From: Mixta tenebrionis
GTDB taxonomy: Bacteria; Pseudomonadota; Gammaproteobacteria; Enterobacterales; Enterobacteriaceae
Assembly: GCF_006517625.1 (NCBI RefSeq)
Contig: NZ_VHQI01000004.1
Coordinates: forward strand, 142,771 to 206,770
Reading direction: 5' to 3'
DNA: 64,000 bases
Each line of letters begins with the position of its first letter. Within the stretch, counting starts at the first letter, position 1. Position numbers and translations under genes: made by a program. Shown here one piece after another: positions 9,448 to 20,316 of this stretch. A model generated the notes under the pieces. The model saw only the letters and a program-made list of their open reading frames with translations. It was not told the DNA's origin and searched no databases.

Positions 9448-12400
9448 AATTCTTTGCGCTGTTTATCTACCGCCCGGTCGCTACCTGTCTGTTGACGCTG
9501 GCGATCGCGCTGGTAGGGATTCTCGGCTATCGCCTGCTGCCGGTCGCGCCGCTGCCGCAGGTCGATTTTCCGGTAATTATGGTCAGCGCCTCGCTGCCCG
9601 GCGCCTCGCCGGAAACCATGGCATCCTCGGTGGCCACGCCGCTGGAGCGCTCGCTGGGGCGCATCGCCGGCGTCAGTGAAATGACCTCCAGCAGCTCGCT
9701 GGGCAGTACGCGCATCATTCTGGTATTTGACTACGATCGCGATATCAACGGCGCGGCGCGCGACGTGCAGGCGGCGATCAATGCGGCGCAGAGTCTGCTG
9801 CCGAGCGGCATGCCGAGCCGTCCCAACTGGCGTAAAGCCAATCCTTCCGACGCGCCGATTATGATTATGACGCTGACCTCGGATGACTGGACGCCCGGCC
9901 AGCTTTACGATTACGCCTCCACGCAGCTGGCGCAGAAGCTGTCGCAGATCGAAGGCGTCGGCGACGTCACCGTCGGCGGCAGTTCGCTGCCCGCCGTGCG
10001 CGTGGCGCTCAACCCGCAGGCGCTGTTTAACCAGGGCGTTTCGCTGGACGCGGTGCGCTCAGCCATTTCCGCCGCCAACGTGCGTCGTCCGCAGGGGGCG
10101 CTGGAAAACGGCACGCAACGCTGGCAGCTGAAAACCAACGACGAGCTGAAAACCGCCGCGGAGTATCGCCCGCTGGTGGTGCACTACAACAACGGCGCGG
10201 CGGTGCGCTTACAGGATGTCGCCACGGTCAGCGACTCGGTGCAGGACGTACGCAACGCCGGGATGACCAACGCCAAACCGGCGGTGCTGCTGGTGATCCG
10301 CAAAACCGCCGAGGCCAACATCATTCAAACGGTGGATCGCATTCGCGCCGAAATACCGGAGCTGCGTGAAACCATTCCCGCCGCCGTCTCGCTGGCCATC
10401 GCTCAGGATCGTTCGCCAACCATCCGCGCCTCTTTGCAAGAAGTGGAGCAGTCGCTGGCGATCGCCGTAGCGCTGGTGATTCTGGTGGTGTTTCTGTTCC
10501 TGCGCTCCGGGCGCGCCACGCTGATCCCGGCGGTGGCGGTGCCGGTCTCGCTGATCGGCACCTTCGCCGCCATGTATCTGTGCGGCTTCAGCCTGAATAA
10601 CCTGTCGCTGATGGCGCTGACCATCGCCACCGGCTTTGTGGTGGATGACGCCATCGTAGTGCTGGAGAATATTTCCCGCCATATTGAAGCGGGCATGAAG
10701 CCGCTACAGGCGGCGCTGCAGGGGGTACGGGAAGTCGGTTTTACCGTACTGTCGATGAGCGTGTCGCTGGTAGCGGTGTTTATCCCGCTGCTGCTGATGG
10801 GCGGGCTGGTCGGCCGTCTGTTCCGCGAATTCGCCGTCACGCTGTCGGTGGCGATTCTGATTTCGCTGGTAATCTCGCTGACTTTAACGCCGATGATGTG
10901 CGCCTGGCTGCTGAAGGCAAAACCGGGCGCCGCGCCGCGCAGTAGCGGCTTTAACCGCCTGATGCAGGGATTACAGCACGGCTATGGCCGCTCGCTGCAC
11001 TGGGTGCTCGATCGCGCCCGCTGGACGCTGCTGGTGCTGCTGGCGACCGTCGGCCTGACGGTTTATCTCTATATCACCATTCCGAAAACCTTTTTCCCGG
11101 AACAGGACACCGGGCGGCTGATGGGCTTTATCTCCGCCGATCAGAGCATCTCCTTCCAGGCGATGCGCGGCAAGCTGGCGGACTTTATGAAAATTATTCG
11201 TGAAGATCCGGCGGTAGATAACGTGACCGGCTTTACCGGCGGCTCGCGCACCAACAGCGGTTCGATGTTTATTTCGCTGAAGCCGCTCTCCGAGCGTAAA
11301 GAGAGCGCTCAACAGATTATCGCCCGCCTGCGCGTCAAGCTGGCGAAAGAGCCGGGCGCCAGCCTGTTTTTGATGCCGGTACAGGATATTCGCGTCGGTG
11401 GACGCCAGGCCAACGCCAGCTACCAGTACACGCTGCTGTCGGACAGCCTGAGCGATCTGCGTGAATGGGAGCCGAAAATTCGTCAGGCCTTCAGCAGGCT
11501 GCCGGAGCTCGCCGACGTCAGCTCCGATCAGCAGGATAAGGGCGCGGAGATGGCGTTGACTTACGATCGCGAAAGCATGGCGCGGCTCGGTATCAGCGTG
11601 GCGGACGCCAACGCCCTGCTTAATAACGCCTTTGGCCAGCGCCAGGTTTCCACCATTTATCAGCCGCTGAACCAGTATAAGGTGGTGATGGAAGTCGATG
11701 CGCGCTACACCCAGGATATCAGCGCGCTCGATCAGATGTTCGTGGTTAACGGCGACGGCAAGGCGATTCCGCTCTCCTGGTTTGCCCGCTGGCAGCCGGC
11801 TAACGCGCCGCTGTCGGTCAACCATCAGGGACTTTCCGCCGCCTCGACCATCGCCTTTAACCTGCCCGACGGCATCTCGCTGTCGCAGGCGTCGGAATCC
11901 ATCGAGCGTACTATGACCGCGCTCGGCGTCCCTTCCAGCGTGCGCGGCAGCTTCGCCGGCACCGCGCAGGTGTTTAAAGAGACGCAGAACAGCCAGCTCT
12001 GGCTGATAATTGCCGCCATCGCCACGGTGTATATTGTGCTGGGCATATTATATGAAAGCTATGTCCATCCGCTGACCATCCTCTCGACCCTGCCGTCGGC
12101 GGGCGTCGGCGCGCTGCTGGCGCTGGAGGGATTCGGCGCGCCGTTCAGCCTGATTGCGCTGATCGGTATTATGCTGCTGATCGGCATCGTGAAGAAAAAC
12201 GCCATTATGATGGTCGATTTCGCGCTGGATGCGCAGCGCAACGGCGGCATGGCGCCGCGCGAGGCGATTTATCAGGCCTCGCTGCTGCGCTTTCGCCCGA
12301 TCCTGATGACCACGCTGGCGGCGTTGCTGGGCGCGCTGCCGCTGGTGCTGACCAGCGGCGATGGAGCGGAGCTACGACAACCGCTGGGGATTACCATTGT

Positions 12401-12509
12401 CGGCGGTCTGGTAATGAGCCAGCTGTTAACGCTCTATACCACGCCGGTGGTTTATCTCTATATGGATAAGCTGCGTCGACGCAAAACGCCGGTGCCGGTG
12501 GCTGGCTAA
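9444..12509 (+). CDS. mdtC: MdtC, RND multidrug transporter subunit
   Basis: Partner of MdtB; 1021 residues with very high visible identity to E. coli MdtC from the N-terminus ([13 protein letters not shown]) onward. The TM4 proton-relay pair ([13 protein letters not shown]) and TM10 [10 protein letters not shown] are intact. The GTG start at 9444 overlaps the mdtB stop in a GTGA arrangement, with GGGGAGG five bases upstream. It differs from MdtB in the periplasmic pocket, as in other MdtB2C pumps. A short GC hairpin separates it from mdtD. Confidence 0.96.
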   Translation: MKFFALFIYRPVATCLLTLAIALVGILGYRLLPVAPLPQVDFPVIMVSASLPGASPETMASSVATPLERSLGRIAGVSEMTSSSSLGSTRIILVFDYDRDINGAARDVQAAINAAQSLLPSGMPSRPNWRKANPSDAPIMIMTLTSDDWTPGQLYDYASTQLAQKLSQIEGVGDVTVGGSSLPAVRVALNPQALFNQGVSLDAVRSAISAANVRRPQGALENGTQRWQLKTNDELKTAAEYRPLVVHYNNGAAVRLQDVATVSDSVQDVRNAGMTNAKPAVLLVIRKTAEANIIQTVDRIRAEIPELRETIPAAVSLAIAQDRSPTIRASLQEVEQSLAIAVALVILVVFLFLRSGRATLIPAVAVPVSLIGTFAAMYLCGFSLNNLSLMALTIATGFVVDDAIVVLENISRHIEAGMKPLQAALQGVREVGFTVLSMSVSLVAVFIPLLLMGGLVGRLFREFAVTLSVAILISLVISLTLTPMMCAWLLKAKPGAAPRSSGFNRLMQGLQHGYGRSLHWVLDRARWTLLVLLATVGLTVYLYITIPKTFFPEQDTGRLMGFISADQSISFQAMRGKLADFMKIIREDPAVDNVTGFTGGSRTNSGSMFISLKPLSERKESAQQIIARLRVKLAKEPGASLFLMPVQDIRVGGRQANASYQYTLLSDSLSDLREWEPKIRQAFSRLPELADVSSDQQDKGAEMALTYDRESMARLGISVADANALLNNAFGQRQVSTIYQPLNQYKVVMEVDARYTQDISALDQMFVVNGDGKAIPLSWFARWQPANAPLSVNHQGLSAASTIAFNLPDGISLSQASESIERTMTALGVPSSVRGSFAGTAQVFKETQNSQLWLIIAAIATVYIVLGILYESYVHPLTILSTLPSAGVGALLALEGFGAPFSLIALIGIMLLIGIVKKNAIMMVDFALDAQRNGGMAPREAIYQASLLRFRPILMTTLAALLGALPLVLTSGDGAELRQPLGITIVGGLVMSQLLTLYTTPVVYLYMDKLRRRKTPVPVAG

Positions 12510-12525
12510 CCCGCCGCCTGGCGGG
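12510..12525 (+). other. Intercistronic hairpin between mdtC and mdtD
   Basis: CCCGCC (12510-12515), loop GCCT, GGCGGG (12520-12525) directly after the mdtC stop, with no T-run. It is more likely an mRNA-stabilising or processing structure than a terminator, since mdtD-baeSR continue on the same strand. Confidence 0.5.
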
Positions 12526-12548
12526 CCGGCGCATAACAGAGGCAAACT

Positions 12549-13955
12549 ATGAAGAGTGCTCAATCTGCATCGGTGCGCTGGCAGCTATGGATTGTCGCCA
12601 TCGGCTTTTTTATGCAGACGCTGGATACCACTATTGTTAACACCGCCCTGCCCTCAATGGCGCGTGATCTGGGCGTCGATCCGCTCCAGATGCATTCGGT
12701 GGTGGTTTCCTACGTGCTGACCGTCGCCGTCACGCTGCCGCTCAGCGGCTGGCTGGCGGATCGCTTCGGCGTGCGCAATATTTTTTTCAGCGCCATCGTG
12801 CTGTTCAGCCTCGGCTCGCTGTTTTGCGCGCTGGCCGGTTCGCTGGATCAGCTGGTGCTGGCGCGCGTGCTGCAGGGCTTCGGCGGCGCGATGCTGGTGC
12901 CGGTAGGCCGCCTGACGGTAATGAAAATCGTACCGCGCGCGCAGTATATGGCGGCAATGACCTTTGTAACGCTGCCGGGACAGGTAGGCCCGCTGGTCGG
13001 CCCGGCGCTGGGCGGCGTGCTGGTGGAGTACGCCAGCTGGCACTGGATCTTCCTGATTAATCTGCCGGTCGGCATTCTCGGCGCCATCGCCACCCTGACG
13101 CTGATGCCGAACTACGCTATGCAAACGCGCCGCTTCGACTTTTCCGGCTTTCTGCTGCTGGCGATCGGTATGGCGACGCTGACGCTGGCGCTGGACGGTC
13201 AGCGCGACGCCGCGCCGCTGAGGCTGGGGCTGCTGCTGCTTTCCGGCCTGTTTGCGCTGCTGTTCTATCTGATGCACGCGCGCGGCAATGAGAACGCGCT
13301 GTTCAGCCTGAAGCTGTTCGCTAACCGCACCTACTCCATCGGCCTGCTCGGCAGCCTGACCGGGCGCATCGGCAGCGGCATGCTGCCGTTTATGACGCCG
13401 CTGTTTTTACAGCTCGGCCTTGGCTACAGCCCGTTCCACGCCGGGCTGATGATGATTCCGATGGTGCTCGGCAATATGGGCATGAAGCGCATCGTGGTGC
13501 AGATCGTCAACCGCTTCGGCTACCGTAACGTACTGGTCGGTTCGACGCTGGCGCTCGCCGTCGTGGTGCTGCTGTTTCCGCTGGCGGCGCTGCTGGGGTG
13601 GATCTGGGCGCTGCCGGTGGTGCTGTTCTTGCAGGGAATGGTTAACGCGATTCGCTTCTCGTCAATGAATACGCTGACGCTGAAAGAGCTGCCGGATAAT
13701 CTCGCCTCCAGCGGCAACAGCCTGCTGTCGATGGTGATGCAGCTTTCAATGAGTATCGGCGTGACCGTCGCCGGGCTGCTGCTGGGCGCCTTCGGTCACC
13801 ATGCCGCCGCCGACAGCGCCATGGCGCATGAAACCTTTATTTACACCTGGCTCTGCGTGGCGCTGATTATTGCGCTGCCCGCGCTGGTATTCTGGCGCGT
13901 ACCCCAGCAGTTCAGTAAAAACGCGGCGCTGAGCCGCAGGAGATCGTCACGTTAA
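12549..13955 (+). CDS. mdtD: MdtD, MFS transporter of the DHA2 family
   Basis: Major-facilitator proton antiporter of 468 residues with about 14 hydrophobic segments. Motif C-like and motif A-like signatures are visible: [14 protein letters not shown] in TM1 and [10 protein letters not shown] in the TM2-3 loop. In E. coli this gene (also called iceT) is co-transcribed with mdtABC and baeSR and has been linked to iron-citrate export rather than drug resistance. The gene overlaps baeS by one base. SD AGAGGCA precedes ATG 12549. Confidence 0.92.
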   Translation: MKSAQSASVRWQLWIVAIGFFMQTLDTTIVNTALPSMARDLGVDPLQMHSVVVSYVLTVAVTLPLSGWLADRFGVRNIFFSAIVLFSLGSLFCALAGSLDQLVLARVLQGFGGAMLVPVGRLTVMKIVPRAQYMAAMTFVTLPGQVGPLVGPALGGVLVEYASWHWIFLINLPVGILGAIATLTLMPNYAMQTRRFDFSGFLLLAIGMATLTLALDGQRDAAPLRLGLLLLSGLFALLFYLMHARGNENALFSLKLFANRTYSIGLLGSLTGRIGSGMLPFMTPLFLQLGLGYSPFHAGLMMIPMVLGNMGMKRIVVQIVNRFGYRNVLVGSTLALAVVVLLFPLAALLGWIWALPVVLFLQGMVNAIRFSSMNTLTLKELPDNLASSGNSLLSMVMQLSMSIGVTVAGLLLGAFGHHAAADSAMAHETFIYTWLCVALIIALPALVFWRVPQQFSKNAALSRRRSSR

Positions 13956-15337
13956 TGGATAAACTGCGTTTTGGCATCAGCGCGAAGCTGTTTTGCGCGA
14001 TTTTCTTTACCTGCATGCTGGTGCTGATCACTATGCACTGGGGGGTGCGGCTCAGCTTTGAGCACGGTTTTATTGACTATATCAAGCGCGGCAATGAGCA
14101 GCGGCTGTCGCTAATGAGCGAGGCGCTGGCGGAGCAGTATCAGCAGCACGGCAACTGGAACTTCCTGCGCAATAATAACCGGTCGATGTTCTCGATCCTG
14201 CGCTCGCTGGAACAAAATCCCGATACCAATAGCTATCTGCCGCCGCACGGCTGGCGCACGCAGTTTTGGGTGGTCGATCAGCGCTACCGCGTGCTGTTTG
14301 GCCCGCACGCGCGGGTGCCGCAGGAAGGCATCCGGCACAGCATTACCACCGCTAACGGCCACGTAGTCGGCTGGGTGGTCGGCTCGCCGCCGGAGCGGCT
14401 GACGCGCAGCGCCGATATCAACTTCGATCAACAGCAGCGCCGCACCAGCTGGCTAATCGTCGGGCTGTCGACGCTGCTGGCGGCGGCGGTGACCTGGCTG
14501 ATGTCGCGCGGCCTGCTGGCGCCGGTCAGGCGACTGGTGGCGGGCACCCATCAGCTGGCGGCGGGACACTTCACCAGCCGGGTGGCAGTCAGCAGTAATG
14601 ATGAGCTGGGGCGGCTGGCGCAGGATTTTAACCGCCTCGCCAGCTCGCTGGAAAAAAATGAAAGCATGCGCCGCGCCTTTATGGCGGATATTTCGCATGA
14701 GCTGCGCACGCCGCTGGCGATCCTGCGCGGCGAGCTGGAGGCGATGCAGGATGGCGTGCGCAAGCTGACGCCGGAGGCGGTCAGCTCGCTGCTGATGGAG
14801 GTCGCCACGCTGACCAAGCTGGTGGACGATCTGCACCAGCTTTCGCTTTCCGACGAGGGCGCCCTCGCCTACCGTAAAAGCGATACCGATCTGGCGGCGC
14901 TGCTGGAGCTGGTAGCCGGCAACTTTCACGCCCGTTACGCCAGCCATAACCTGACGCTGAAGCTGACGCTGCCGGAGCACGCGCCGTTTTTCGGCGATCC
15001 CGACCGGCTGATCCAGCTGTTTACTAACCTGCTGGAAAACAGCCTGCGCTATACCGATCGCAACGGCAGCGTCAGCCTGGCGCTTTACGCCAGCGCCACC
15101 GGCTGGCGGCTGCTGATCGACGATTCCGCGCCCGGCGTGGATGACGCCCAGCGCGAACAGATTTTCGAACGCTTCTACCGCACCGAAGGCTCGCGCAATC
15201 GCGCCAGCGGCGGCTCCGGGCTGGGGCTGGCTATCTGTCGAAATATTGTCGAAGCGCATGGCGGCGTGATGTCTGCGGATCACTCCGATTTAGGTGGGCT
15301 GCAAATCAGGGTAGACTTACCGTACGATAAACTCTGA
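13955..15337 (+). CDS. baeS: BaeS, envelope-stress sensor histidine kinase
   Basis: Inner-membrane sensor kinase of 460 residues. It has a TM helix at about 10-30, a periplasmic sensor domain, and a second TM at about 165-185 ([18 protein letters not shown]). A HAMP linker follows, then HisKA with phospho-acceptor His in [11 protein letters not shown], and an HATPase with N box ([13 protein letters not shown]), G1 (DSAPGV) and G2 (GSGLGLAI). BaeS phosphorylates BaeR in response to indole, flavonoids and spheroplast-type stress in E. coli. Start and mdtD stop overlap by one base; baeR follows 11 bases downstream. Confidence 0.95.
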   Translation: MDKLRFGISAKLFCAIFFTCMLVLITMHWGVRLSFEHGFIDYIKRGNEQRLSLMSEALAEQYQQHGNWNFLRNNNRSMFSILRSLEQNPDTNSYLPPHGWRTQFWVVDQRYRVLFGPHARVPQEGIRHSITTANGHVVGWVVGSPPERLTRSADINFDQQQRRTSWLIVGLSTLLAAAVTWLMSRGLLAPVRRLVAGTHQLAAGHFTSRVAVSSNDELGRLAQDFNRLASSLEKNESMRRAFMADISHELRTPLAILRGELEAMQDGVRKLTPEAVSSLLMEVATLTKLVDDLHQLSLSDEGALAYRKSDTDLAALLELVAGNFHARYASHNLTLKLTLPEHAPFFGDPDRLIQLFTNLLENSLRYTDRNGSVSLALYASATGWRLLIDDSAPGVDDAQREQIFERFYRTEGSRNRASGGSGLGLAICRNIVEAHGGVMSADHSDLGGLQIRVDLPYDKL

Positions 15338-15348
15338 ACAGTCAGCCC

Positions 15349-16053
15349 ATGAATGAATTTACCCCGCCACTGATCCTGATTGTGGAAGATGAGCCGAAGA
15401 TCGCTCAGCTGATGATTGATTATCTGCAGGCGGCCAACTACCGTACCCATCACCTGGCGCGCGGCGATGAGGTAGTAAGCTTTGTGCGGCAGACGCCGCC
15501 GGATCTGCTGCTGCTGGATCTGATGCTGCCCGGCCTGGACGGCCTGTCGGTCTGCCGCGAGCTGCGGCGCTTTTCCGAACTGCCGATTATTATGGTGACC
15601 GCCAAAATCGAAGAGATCGATCGGCTGCTGGGGCTGGAGATCGGCGCGGATGACTATATCTGCAAGCCTTTCAGCCCACGTGAAGTGGTGGCGCGCGTAA
15701 AAACCATTCTGCGTCGCTGTCGTCGCCCGGCGGAAGAGAGCGTGCCGCCCTCGCCGCTGGTGATTGACGAAGGCCGCTTCCAGGCCAGCTGGGACGGTAA
15801 AACGCTCGACCTGACGCCCGCTGAGTTTCGCCTGCTGAAAACGCTGGCGCAGGAGCCGGGCAAAGTCTTTTCGCGCGAACAGCTGCTGAATCACCTGTAT
15901 GACGACTATCGCGTGGTGACCGACCGCACCATCGACAGCCATATTAAGAACCTGCGCCGCAAGCTGGAGGCGCTGGACGCCGATCAGCCCTTTATCCGCG
16001 CCGTCTATGGCATGGGCTACCGCTGGGAGGCGGATGTGTGTCGTTTGATCTAG
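15349..16053 (+). CDS. baeR: BaeR, OmpR-family response regulator
   Basis: DNA-binding response regulator of 234 residues (E. coli 240). The receiver domain (about 6-118) has acidic pocket EDEP, phospho-acceptor Asp in [12 protein letters not shown], Thr in MVTAK and Lys in ICKPFSPRE. The C-terminal winged helix (about 130-230) has [17 protein letters not shown] and [11 protein letters not shown]. It activates mdtABCD and spy in E. coli. No good SD precedes ATG 15349, consistent with translation coupled to baeS. It is the last gene of the operon. Confidence 0.95.
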   Translation: MNEFTPPLILIVEDEPKIAQLMIDYLQAANYRTHHLARGDEVVSFVRQTPPDLLLLDLMLPGLDGLSVCRELRRFSELPIIMVTAKIEEIDRLLGLEIGADDYICKPFSPREVVARVKTILRRCRRPAEESVPPSPLVIDEGRFQASWDGKTLDLTPAEFRLLKTLAQEPGKVFSREQLLNHLYDDYRVVTDRTIDSHIKNLRRKLEALDADQPFIRAVYGMGYRWEADVCRLI

Positions 16054-16101
16054 CGCAATTTACATCACTCTGTACGGCGCTTAGAATTCTTCTCCCTTTT
16101 A

Positions 16102-16128
16102 ACGGGCCATCAATGTCGGTGTGCCCGT
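16102..16128 (+). other. Inverted repeat between baeR and trhP
   Basis: ACGGGC (16102-16107) pairs with GCCCGT (16123-16128) around a 15-base loop. There is no T-run, so it is a weak terminator candidate for baeR or a leader hairpin of trhP. Confidence 0.3.
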
Positions 16129-16164
16129 CCGCAATATCTGACCTGACATCAGACTGAGAACGCT

Positions 16165-17547
16165 ATGTTTAAACCGGAACTGCTCTCTCCCGCCGGCTCG
16201 CTGAAAAATATGCGCTACGCCTTCGCCTATGGCGCCGACGCCGTATATGCCGGCCAGCCGCGCTACAGCCTGCGCGTGCGCAATAATGAATTCAACCATC
16301 AGAATCTGGCGCAGGGCATTAAAGAAGCCCACGCGCTGGGCAAAAAGTTTTACGTGGTGGTGAATATCGCGCCGCATAACGCCAAACTGAAAACCTTTAT
16401 CCGCGACCTGCAGCCGGTAATCGATATGCAGCCGGACGCGCTGATTATGTCCGATCCCGGCCTGATTATGATGGTGCGCGAGGCGTTTCCGGCGATGCCG
16501 ATTCACCTGTCGGTACAGGCGAACGCAGTAAACTGGGCGACGGTAAAATTCTGGCAGCAGATGGGGCTGACGCGCGTGATTCTGTCGCGCGAGCTGTCGC
16601 TGGAAGAGATCGAAGAAATCCGCCGCCAGGTGCCGGAAATGGAGCTGGAGATTTTCGTTCACGGCGCGCTCTGCATGGCCTACTCCGGCCGCTGCCTGCT
16701 TTCCGGCTATATCAACAAGCGCGATCCTAACCAGGGCACCTGCACCAACGCCTGCCGCTGGGAATATAAGGTGCAGGAAGGCAAAGAGGATGAGGTGGGC
16801 AATATCGTCCATCAGCATGAGCCGATCCCGGTACAGAACATTACGCCGACTCTCGGCGCCGGTCAGCCGACCGACAAAGTATTTATGATTGAAGAGGCGA
16901 TGCGTCCCGGCGAGTATATGACCGCCTTCGAAGATGAGCATGGCACCTATATCATGAACTCGAAGGATCTGCGCGCGGTGGCGCACGTTGAGCGCCTGAC
17001 GCGCATGGGCGTCCACTCGTTGAAAATCGAAGGCCGCACCAAATCATTTTACTACTGCGCCCGTACCGCGCAGGTTTATCGCCGCGCTATCGACGATGCC
17101 GCCGCCGGCAAGCCCTTCGATCCCACCCTGCTGGCGACGCTGGAAGGGCTGGCGCATCGCGGCTATACCGAAGGCTTCCTGCGCCGCCATACCCATGACA
17201 GCTACCAGAACTATGATTACGGCTATTCCGTTTCCGATCGTCAGCAGTTTGTCGGCGAATTTACCGGCGAACGGCGCGGCGACCTGGCGCAGGTAGCGGT
17301 AAAAAACAAATTTTCGCTCGGCGACAGCCTGGAACTGATGACGCCCGCCGGCAATCTCCACTTTACTCTGGCTGCGCTGGAGAACGATAAGGGTCAGCCG
17401 CTGGAGGTGGCGCCGGGCAACGGACATATCGTCTGGCTGCCGGTTCCGGCGGATATGGATATCGCCTTTGCGCTGCTGATGCGTAACCTGAACGGCACCA
17501 CGACGCGTGATCCACACGGCGAAAATCGGACCGCCGCGGTAAAATAA
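16165..17547 (+). CDS. trhP: TrhP (YegQ), prephenate-dependent tRNA hydroxylation protein
   Basis: U32-family protein of 460 residues that, in E. coli, hydroxylates U34 of certain tRNAs (ho5U, precursor of cmo5U) using prephenate and an iron-sulphur cluster. The U32 signature is visible (EIFVHGALCMAYSGRCLLS, about 166-184), with clustered cysteines including CTNACRWEY that fit the Fe-S role. The N-terminal TIM-barrel begins with LLSPAGSLKNMRYA. Despite the peptidase-family name it is not thought to be a protease. The cyaR small RNA lies directly downstream, as in E. coli. Confidence 0.93.
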   Translation: MFKPELLSPAGSLKNMRYAFAYGADAVYAGQPRYSLRVRNNEFNHQNLAQGIKEAHALGKKFYVVVNIAPHNAKLKTFIRDLQPVIDMQPDALIMSDPGLIMMVREAFPAMPIHLSVQANAVNWATVKFWQQMGLTRVILSRELSLEEIEEIRRQVPEMELEIFVHGALCMAYSGRCLLSGYINKRDPNQGTCTNACRWEYKVQEGKEDEVGNIVHQHEPIPVQNITPTLGAGQPTDKVFMIEEAMRPGEYMTAFEDEHGTYIMNSKDLRAVAHVERLTRMGVHSLKIEGRTKSFYYCARTAQVYRRAIDDAAAGKPFDPTLLATLEGLAHRGYTEGFLRRHTHDSYQNYDYGYSVSDRQQFVGEFTGERRGDLAQVAVKNKFSLGDSLELMTPAGNLHFTLAALENDKGQPLEVAPGNGHIVWLPVPADMDIAFALLMRNLNGTTTRDPHGENRTAAVK

Positions 17548-17563
17548 TTTCGCCCGGTAACCG

Positions 17564-17585
17564 TTTTTAGAAATTGATCACATTA
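17564..17585 (+). promoter_or_regulatory. Candidate CRP site and promoter of cyaR
   Basis: A 22-base CRP-like sequence has one perfect half site (GATCACATT) and a degraded other half. Its centre (17574.5) is about 41.5 bases before the inferred cyaR start at 17616/17617. A TAACAT -10 element lies at 17604-17609. This is a class II CRP layout, matching the known cAMP-CRP dependence of cyaR. Confidence 0.6.
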
Positions 17586-17616
17586 GCCGGCGCGGTTTCT
17601 CGTTAACATCGCGCTT

Positions 17617-17699
17617 GCTAAAACGAGCAAAAATAAACAGCAGTCTGTACCAGGAACCACCTCCTTCGCCCGCCCGGCTCCCCCGCGCGGGTTTTTTCT
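17617..17699 (+). ncRNA. cyaR: CyaR small regulatory RNA
   Basis: Hfq-dependent trans-acting sRNA. In E. coli it represses ompX, luxS, nadE and yqaE by base pairing through its ACCACCUCC loop. The window contains the diagnostic core ACCAGGAACCACCTCC (17649-17664) downstream of trhP, the same place as in E. coli. The inferred 5' end, GCTAAAACGAGC, resembles the E. coli start GCTGAAAAAC. The 3' end is an intrinsic terminator with the same CTCCC loop as E. coli. About 83 nt. The 5' end is inferred from the -10 spacing. Confidence 0.9.
17669..17697 (+). terminator. Rho-independent terminator of cyaR
   Basis: CCCGC(C)CGG, loop CTCCC, CCG(C)GCGGG, then six T residues. The stem has eight pairs with a single C-C mismatch. 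Confidence 0.85.
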
Positions 17700-17799
17700 T
17701 TCGGCATGCTCCGAAAGCCCCGCCGCCGCGCTGCGTTTCTCCCGTCTGTGCTATAAACTCAATGGACAAAATTGCATAACTGGCTGCAAGGGAAATAGC

Positions 17800-18699
17800 A
17801 TGGAACAACAGGCTCTGACGCTGGTCATTCTTAACGGAAAAGGCGTTGACAACGACGCGCTGCGCGAAGCGATCTACGCGCTGCGCGCTGAAGGCTATCC
17901 AATAGCGGTGCGCGTTACCTGGGAGGCGGGCGACGGCGAACGCTATTTGCAGGAGGCCGTCAGGCTAAACGCCGCCACGGTGGTGGCGGGCGGCGGCGAT
18001 GGCACCATTAACGAACTGGCGAACGCGCTGGCGCATCTGCCCGCCGCTTCGCGTCCGGTGCTCGGCATCTTGCCGCTGGGCACCGCCAATGACTTCGCCA
18101 GCAGCGCCGGCATCCCGGAAGAACCTGAGGCCGCGCTGCGGCTGGCGATCTTCGGCAAGGCGGTCAATATCGATCTGGCGCGCGTAAACGGCGAGCGCTA
18201 TTTTATCAATATGGCGACCGGCGGCTTTGGCACCCGCATCACCACCGAAACCCCGGAAAAGCTGAAGTCCGCGCTGGGCGGCGTCTCCTATTTTATTCAT
18301 GGCCTGATGCGCATGGATACGCTAAAGGCGGACAGCTGCGCTATCGCCGGCCCCGACTTTGACTGGCGCGGCGATGCGTTAGCCATCGGCGTCGGCAACG
18401 GACGCCAGGCGGGCGGCGGGCAACGCCTTTGCCCACGGGCGCTGATTAATGACGGACTGCTGGATCTCAGCATCGTCACGTCGCAGGAGCTGCTCTCAAC
18501 GCTGCTGCATTCGCTAACCAGCGACGAGCAGAATCCCAATATTATTGCCGCCACCCTGCCCTGGCTGAAAATTACCTCGCCGAATGAGATGACCTTTAAC
18601 CTGGACGGCGAGCCGCTCAGCGGCACCGAATTTTATATCGAAGTGGCGCCCGGCGCGCTGGCCTGCCGCCTGCCGCCGCTCTGTCCGCTACTTGCCTGA
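17800..18699 (+). CDS. yegS: YegS, lipid kinase
   Basis: Diacylglycerol-kinase-like enzyme of 299 residues (E. coli YegS 299), reported to phosphorylate phosphatidylglycerol in vitro. The DAGK catalytic domain carries the nucleotide-binding glycine loop ([14 protein letters not shown], about 65-78) and [13 protein letters not shown]. The C-terminal half has the conserved NMATGGFGT segment. SD AAGGGAAA precedes ATG 17800. It is monocistronic, between cyaR and an MHS transporter. Confidence 0.92.
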   Translation: MEQQALTLVILNGKGVDNDALREAIYALRAEGYPIAVRVTWEAGDGERYLQEAVRLNAATVVAGGGDGTINELANALAHLPAASRPVLGILPLGTANDFASSAGIPEEPEAALRLAIFGKAVNIDLARVNGERYFINMATGGFGTRITTETPEKLKSALGGVSYFIHGLMRMDTLKADSCAIAGPDFDWRGDALAIGVGNGRQAGGGQRLCPRALINDGLLDLSIVTSQELLSTLLHSLTSDEQNPNIIAATLPWLKITSPNEMTFNLDGEPLSGTEFYIEVAPGALACRLPPLCPLLA

Positions 18700-18723
18700 C
18701 GTCTTCTCACCCCCTTCTCTACG

Positions 18724-18756
18724 CCTGTCTGCTGCTGACTTACGCCGGCAGGCAGG
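18724..18756 (+). terminator. Weak terminator or hairpin after yegS
   Basis: CCTGTCTGC pairs with GCAGGCAGG (one G-T wobble) around a 15-base loop. TCATTCTCC follows rather than a clean T-run. Confidence 0.4.
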
Positions 18757-18867
18757 TCATTCTCCGCTTTCGATCGAATTTTCATCAGCGTGATCCTCTT
18801 CGCGGCAGCGCTTTTTCGCTCTGGTATGGTAGTCAACTCGTGTTGCTGCACCCCATAAGGAAAACGC

Positions 18868-20205
18868 ATGACGGATATTCAAACTCACACCGCCGCACCG
18901 CTACAACGCACTTCCCTGATACGCCGCGTCGCCAGCGCCTCAGCTATCGGCACCGCCGCGGAATATTATGATTTCTTCGCCTACGGCACCGCCGCCGTAC
19001 TGTTTTTCGGCCCGCTCTTTTTTCCTTCCAGCGATCCGCTGATCAGCACGCTTGCCGCCTTTGCCACCTATGCGGTCGGCTTTCTCGCGCGTCCGCTTGG
19101 CGGCATGGTTTTCGGTCATATCGGCGATAAGGTAGGCCGCAAAAAAGCGCTGGTGATCACCATTCTGCTGGTGGGGCTGGGAACGTTCTGCATCGGGCTG
19201 CTGCCGACCTACGCGCAGATTGGCATCTGGGCGCCGCTGCTGCTGATCGCCATCCGCATTATTCAGGGATTTGGCGTCGGCGGCGAGCAGGCGGGCGCGG
19301 TATTGATGACCGCTGAATACGCCGAGCCGCGCCGCCGCGGTTTTTTCGCCAGCTGGGTGCAAATTGGCGCGCCCGCAGGTTTTCTGCTGCCGCTGGCGCT
19401 GTTTGCGTTACTTAACGCCACGCTGACGCCGGCGGATATGCAGGCGTGGGGCTGGCGTATTCCCTTCCTGCTGAGCGCGGTGCTGGTGGTGGTAGGGATG
19501 TTTATCCGCCTGCGCATTGATGAATCGCCGGTATTCGCCAAAATTCGCGCCACCAAAGCGGCGGAATCACGGCCGCTCAAAGAAGTGGTGCGGGATTATC
19601 CCGGCCTGGTCTGCTACGGCGTGCTGGCGAAGCTGATTGAAGCCTGCGCCTTCGGTATGTTTACCGTTATCGTACTGGCATGGGGCAAGGCGAACCAGCT
19701 TGACGCCAGCCTGCTAATGGAAACGATGATCGTCGCGGTGGTACTGGAGATTATCGCCATTCCGCTAATGGGGCATCTTTCCGATCGCTTCGGGCGCCGC
19801 CGCATCTATTTTCTCGGCGCCCTGCTGCTGACGTTAACCATTATCCCGTGGTTTATGCTGCTGCAAACCGGCAACGGCTGGCTGACGCAGCTGGCGATGA
19901 TTGTGGCGCTGACGCTGGGGCACAGCATGTGTTACGCCCCGCAGGCCGCCTGGTTCCCGGAACTGTTTCCCACCCATATCCGCTGTAGCGGCATCGCTCT
20001 TATCTGGCAGGTAGGCTCGCTGATCGGCGGCGGTATTCTTGGCTTAACCGCGGTGAAAATATTGCAGATGAGCGGCGGCCATTATCGCGGGCTGGCGGCC
20101 TATATGATCCTCCTCGGTCTGCTGTCGCTGATCGGCATTCTGCGCCTGCCGGAAACGGCGCCCGCCAGAAGGCAGAAAGAATATCAGGACTGGCAGCAGC
20201 ATTAA
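18868..20205 (+). CDS. MFS transporter, metabolite:H+ symporter (MHS) family
   Basis: Inner-membrane symporter of 445 residues with 12 predicted helices. MHS hallmarks are the N-terminal SAIGTAAEYYDFFAYGTAA segment, the motif A loop GHIGDKVGRKKAL, GFGVGGEQAGAVLM in TM4, and the second motif A copy GHLSDRFGRRRIYF. Relatives carry proline/betaine, shikimate, alpha-ketoglutarate or citrate; the substrate here cannot be assigned. SD TAAGGA precedes ATG 18868. The neighbouring rsp cluster suggests an organic acid, but separate promoters mean this is only inference. Confidence 0.88.
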   Translation: MTDIQTHTAAPLQRTSLIRRVASASAIGTAAEYYDFFAYGTAAVLFFGPLFFPSSDPLISTLAAFATYAVGFLARPLGGMVFGHIGDKVGRKKALVITILLVGLGTFCIGLLPTYAQIGIWAPLLLIAIRIIQGFGVGGEQAGAVLMTAEYAEPRRRGFFASWVQIGAPAGFLLPLALFALLNATLTPADMQAWGWRIPFLLSAVLVVVGMFIRLRIDESPVFAKIRATKAAESRPLKEVVRDYPGLVCYGVLAKLIEACAFGMFTVIVLAWGKANQLDASLLMETMIVAVVLEIIAIPLMGHLSDRFGRRRIYFLGALLLTLTIIPWFMLLQTGNGWLTQLAMIVALTLGHSMCYAPQAAWFPELFPTHIRCSGIALIWQVGSLIGGGILGLTAVKILQMSGGHYRGLAAYMILLGLLSLIGILRLPETAPARRQKEYQDWQQH

Positions 20206-20215
20206 CCGTTTTAAA

Positions 20216-20275
20216 AAACAGTGTGACGGCGATCGCTCATTGGCGCAAGACTACTTGTATGGTAGTACGACAGAG
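20216..20275 (+). promoter_or_regulatory. rspA promoter with RspR-type operator and possible CRP site
   Basis: TGGTAGTACGA (20260-20270) fits the FadR/GntR half-site consensus TNGTNNNACNA exactly. It overlaps a -10-like TAGTAC (20263-20268) spaced 17 bases from TTGGCG (20240-20245). A CRP-like TGTGA-N6-TCGCT lies at 20222-20237. Repression by the GntR regulator encoded at the end of the cluster is inferred. Confidence 0.5.
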
Positions 20276-20316
20276 CTTAAATTTCAGACATTCACCGTCG
20301 TTAGAAAGGTCAAAAA

